Shown piece by piece: positions 62,670 through 64,000 of a stretch of DNA of 64,000 nucleotides; positions within the stretch are counted from its first letter, which is position 1; the number at the start of each line of letters is the position of its first letter. The notes under the pieces were generated by a model. The model ran no database searches, was not told where the DNA came from, and was given only the letters and a program-made list of their open reading frames with translations. Location of the stretch: assembly GCA_002285055.1 (NCBI GenBank), contig NQYJ01000004.1:62001-126000 (forward strand). The letters are read 5' to 3'. Position numbers and translations under genes: made by a program. The stretch comes from Candidatus Izimoplasma sp. ZiA1. Lineage in GTDB: Bacteria > Bacillota_I > Bacilli_A > Izemoplasmatales > Izemoplasmataceae.

Positions 62670-63912
62670 TTGGTTCACCCTTTAAGAAAAATGTTGTATC
62701 CTTGATCAAGGTTTTTGCGGCTTCACTGATATCTTTTTTTGTAACATTTAAGATTTTTTGCTTTATTAGTTCAACATCTACTTTTTTATCAAGTAATAAA
62801 GCTCTAAAGAATCTTGAACTTATAGCTCCTAGACTATCTAGACTTGAGTATAAAGAAGTTAAAATTAACTCTTTATGAGTCATGATAAGTTCTTCACTAA
62901 TTTTTCCATTAATAATGTTTTTAAGGACTTTGTCGATTTCTTTTAGTACCGTATCTTTATCTTCTTTATTAATACCAGAGTAAACGAATAAAACACCTTT
63001 ATATGGATCATAACTAGAGCTTATAAAATATACTTTACCTAAGTCTTCTCTGATTCTTGAGAATAAAAGTGATTCACTACTTGCACCAAATAGACTATTA
63101 AAGACGATCATTGGGTAGTAATTTTTTGTGTTTATGAATGTTTTGTTTCGGTAACCTACTACTAGTTTTGACTGATAAATATCTTGTGTTTCCTCAATTG
63201 ATTTTTCACTAAACTTAATTTCTTGATCATCAATTACACATACTTTTTTATCTTGAGTAGAAAAGTTTAGATTATCCTCAATAATAGTAGATACTTTATC
63301 AAAATCAATATTACCAATAATGTTTAAATATACCTTATTAGTGGACATCATTTTTTCGTATTCATTTACACAATCATTAAGAGTAAGATCTTCTATATCC
63401 GATTCATTACCTAGACTTGAATATTTATATAATTCGTTCTCAAACATAGTTTCATTAAGTTTAATTGTTGCATATTTCATTTTATCTGTATAAATAGATT
63501 CAAAATATTCATCAAGTAATCTTTTTTCTTCAATAAAAATAGGTTCAGTGAATAATGGATTATATAATATTTCTTTTAAGAAAATGATTGTTTTTTCAAA
63601 CAAATTTTCATTGTTTAGTGTATACGGATTATCGATGATACTTAAATCAAAAGTTATAATGTGTGATTTACCAACTTTAGAAAGACCAACATTAAGTTTT
63701 AAGTTATACATATTTTCTAGTTCTTTTTGAAGTGCCACACGTGTACTATATTTCTTACTTATTGATTTCATAAGGTATGGCAAAAGACTTCTAGATGTGA
63801 TGTGTTCATTCATCGGTCCTAGAAAGTGTATTTGAATTTTAGTTGACTTAAATTTATCAACTTTAACTAATGTGGTTCTAATATTATTGATATTTAGTAT
63901 TTTTGACTCCAT
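62659..63912 (-). CDS. M16-like protein without zinc motif (YfmF/YmfF-like)
   Basis: A 417-residue M16-fold partner of the next gene. Where the active subunit has HxxEH this one reads SLLPYLMKSISKKYST, so the metal site is gone. M16B proteases commonly pair an active with an inactive subunit, so a heterodimer is expected. AGGAGA precedes the ATG. A terminator from the gene before it lies just upstream, so this pair starts its own transcript. Confidence 0.87.
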   Translation of the reverse strand: MESKILNINNIRTTLVKVDKFKSTKIQIHFLGPMNEHITSRSLLPYLMKSISKKYSTRVALQKELENMYNLKLNVGLSKVGKSHIITFDLSIIDNPYTLNNENLFEKTIIFLKEILYNPLFTEPIFIEEKRLLDEYFESIYTDKMKYATIKLNETMFENELYKYSSLGNESDIEDLTLNDCVNEYEKMMSTNKVYLNIIGNIDFDKVSTIIEDNLNFSTQDKKVCVIDDQEIKFSEKSIEETQDIYQSKLVVGYRNKTFINTKNYYPMIVFNSLFGASSESLLFSRIREDLGKVYFISSSYDPYKGVLFVYSGINKEDKDTVLKEIDKVLKNIINGKISEELIMTHKELILTSLYSSLDSLGAISSRFFRALLLDKKVDVELIKQKILNVTKKDISEAAKTLIKDTTFFLKGEPNDN

Positions 63913-63924
63913 AAATTATCTCCT

Positions 63925-63950
63925 AAAAAAAGTGCATAAGCACTTTTTTA
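63925..63950 (-). terminator. Terminator of the partial gene at the right edge
   Basis: AAAAAAGTGC (63925-63934) pairs with GCACTTTTTT (63939-63948), with T-runs read on minus. Confidence 0.85.
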
Positions 63951-63957
63951 TTTAGTA

Positions 63958-64000
63958 TTATTCAGCAATTCTTAAAGCAATTTCCATCATGTTTGTGAAT
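63958..64000 (-). CDS. 3' end of an unidentified gene (partial)
   Basis: Only the last 13 codons are inside the window. Read on minus they give FTNMMEIALRIAE followed by TAA. The frame is chosen because its stop abuts the terminator and the residues look natural; the product cannot be identified from this tail. Confidence 0.5.
   Translation of the reverse strand, partial: FTNMMEIALRIAE

Noticed and set aside
1-64000. CRISPR arrays, tRNA or rRNA genes, insertion sequences, phage genes
   Set aside because: I found no regularly spaced direct repeats, no cloverleaf with a GTTCGA-type loop, and no transposase or integrase motif. Gene composition is uniform.
1-64000. Recoding of TGA as tryptophan, as in mycoplasmas
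   Set aside because: Full-length conserved proteins are read with TGG for Trp, and TGA ends real genes, for example yhfX at 2166-2168.

Overview
The window is strongly A+T-rich bacterial chromosome, densely packed with housekeeping genes. It uses the standard bacterial code: TGA serves as a stop (for example at 2166-2168) and tryptophan is TGG. The T-box in front of valS, the L21 leader in front of rplU, RecU, RNase J, the paired M16 proteins and the consistent AAGGAGG-type ribosome sites point to a low-GC Gram-positive lineage. The compact, anaerobe-like and scavenging gene content suggests a free-living Mollicutes relative (Izemoplasma- or Haloplasma-like) or another small Bacillota genome. 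That placement is inference; no rRNA or tRNA gene is present to confirm it.

Layout. 1-5811: a yhfS-yhfX-yhfW-like cluster (two PLP enzymes and a metal-dependent phospho-enzyme of unknown pathway), a glucosamine-6-phosphate deaminase and a lactate-permease-family transporter. 5908-10704: small proteins (HD, GNAT, beta-carbonic-anhydrase-like, YcxB-like, lone receiver, Nudix) and a two-nuclease DUF2779 protein. 10787-14519: trigger factor and Lon. 14544-20547: a GGCT-like protein, PepF, threonine aldolase, small membrane proteins, a hydrolase and YsxC. 20559-25481: T-box, valS, folC, radC. 25555-29641: L21 leader, rplU, rpmA, a GNAT-DsrE-kinase trio, obg, ruvA. 30499-35292 (minus): ansA, then nadA-nadB-PHP phosphatase without nadC. 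35761: rarA. 37065-39811 (minus): a DUF134/NafY fusion, a NifX-family protein and two ferredoxin-ParA ATPases, resembling the orange-protein (ORP) operon of anaerobes, with a perfect palindrome at the promoter. 39893-41638: a fatty-acid-kinase DhaL/DegV fusion. 41711-47349: a complete nucleoside-type BMP ABC importer. 47445-52986: RNase J, RecU, glycogen synthase, a Gate-domain membrane protein. 53182-57208: pyrimidine-nucleoside phosphorylase, thyA-folA-plsC, ssb. 57415-64000: LemA/DUF3137, glycerol kinase with a divergent lipase-like hydrolase, the M16 pair, and the 3' end of one more gene.

How it fits together. Three themes recur. One is nucleoside and DNA salvage (BMP importer, Gate protein, nucleoside phosphorylase, thyA/folA). 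A second is reuse of exogenous lipid (hydrolase, glycerol kinase, fused FakA-FakB, PlsC). A third is anaerobic iron-sulfur biology (ORP-like operon, NadA, a four-cysteine nuclease). The candidates I would look at first are the ORP-like operon with its operator, the FakA-FakB fusion, the yhf cluster with its permease, and the importer with a membrane-anchored binding protein and an enlarged permease loop. Most transcription units end in clear hairpin plus T-run terminators, several of which hold the stop codon of the gene in their loop.
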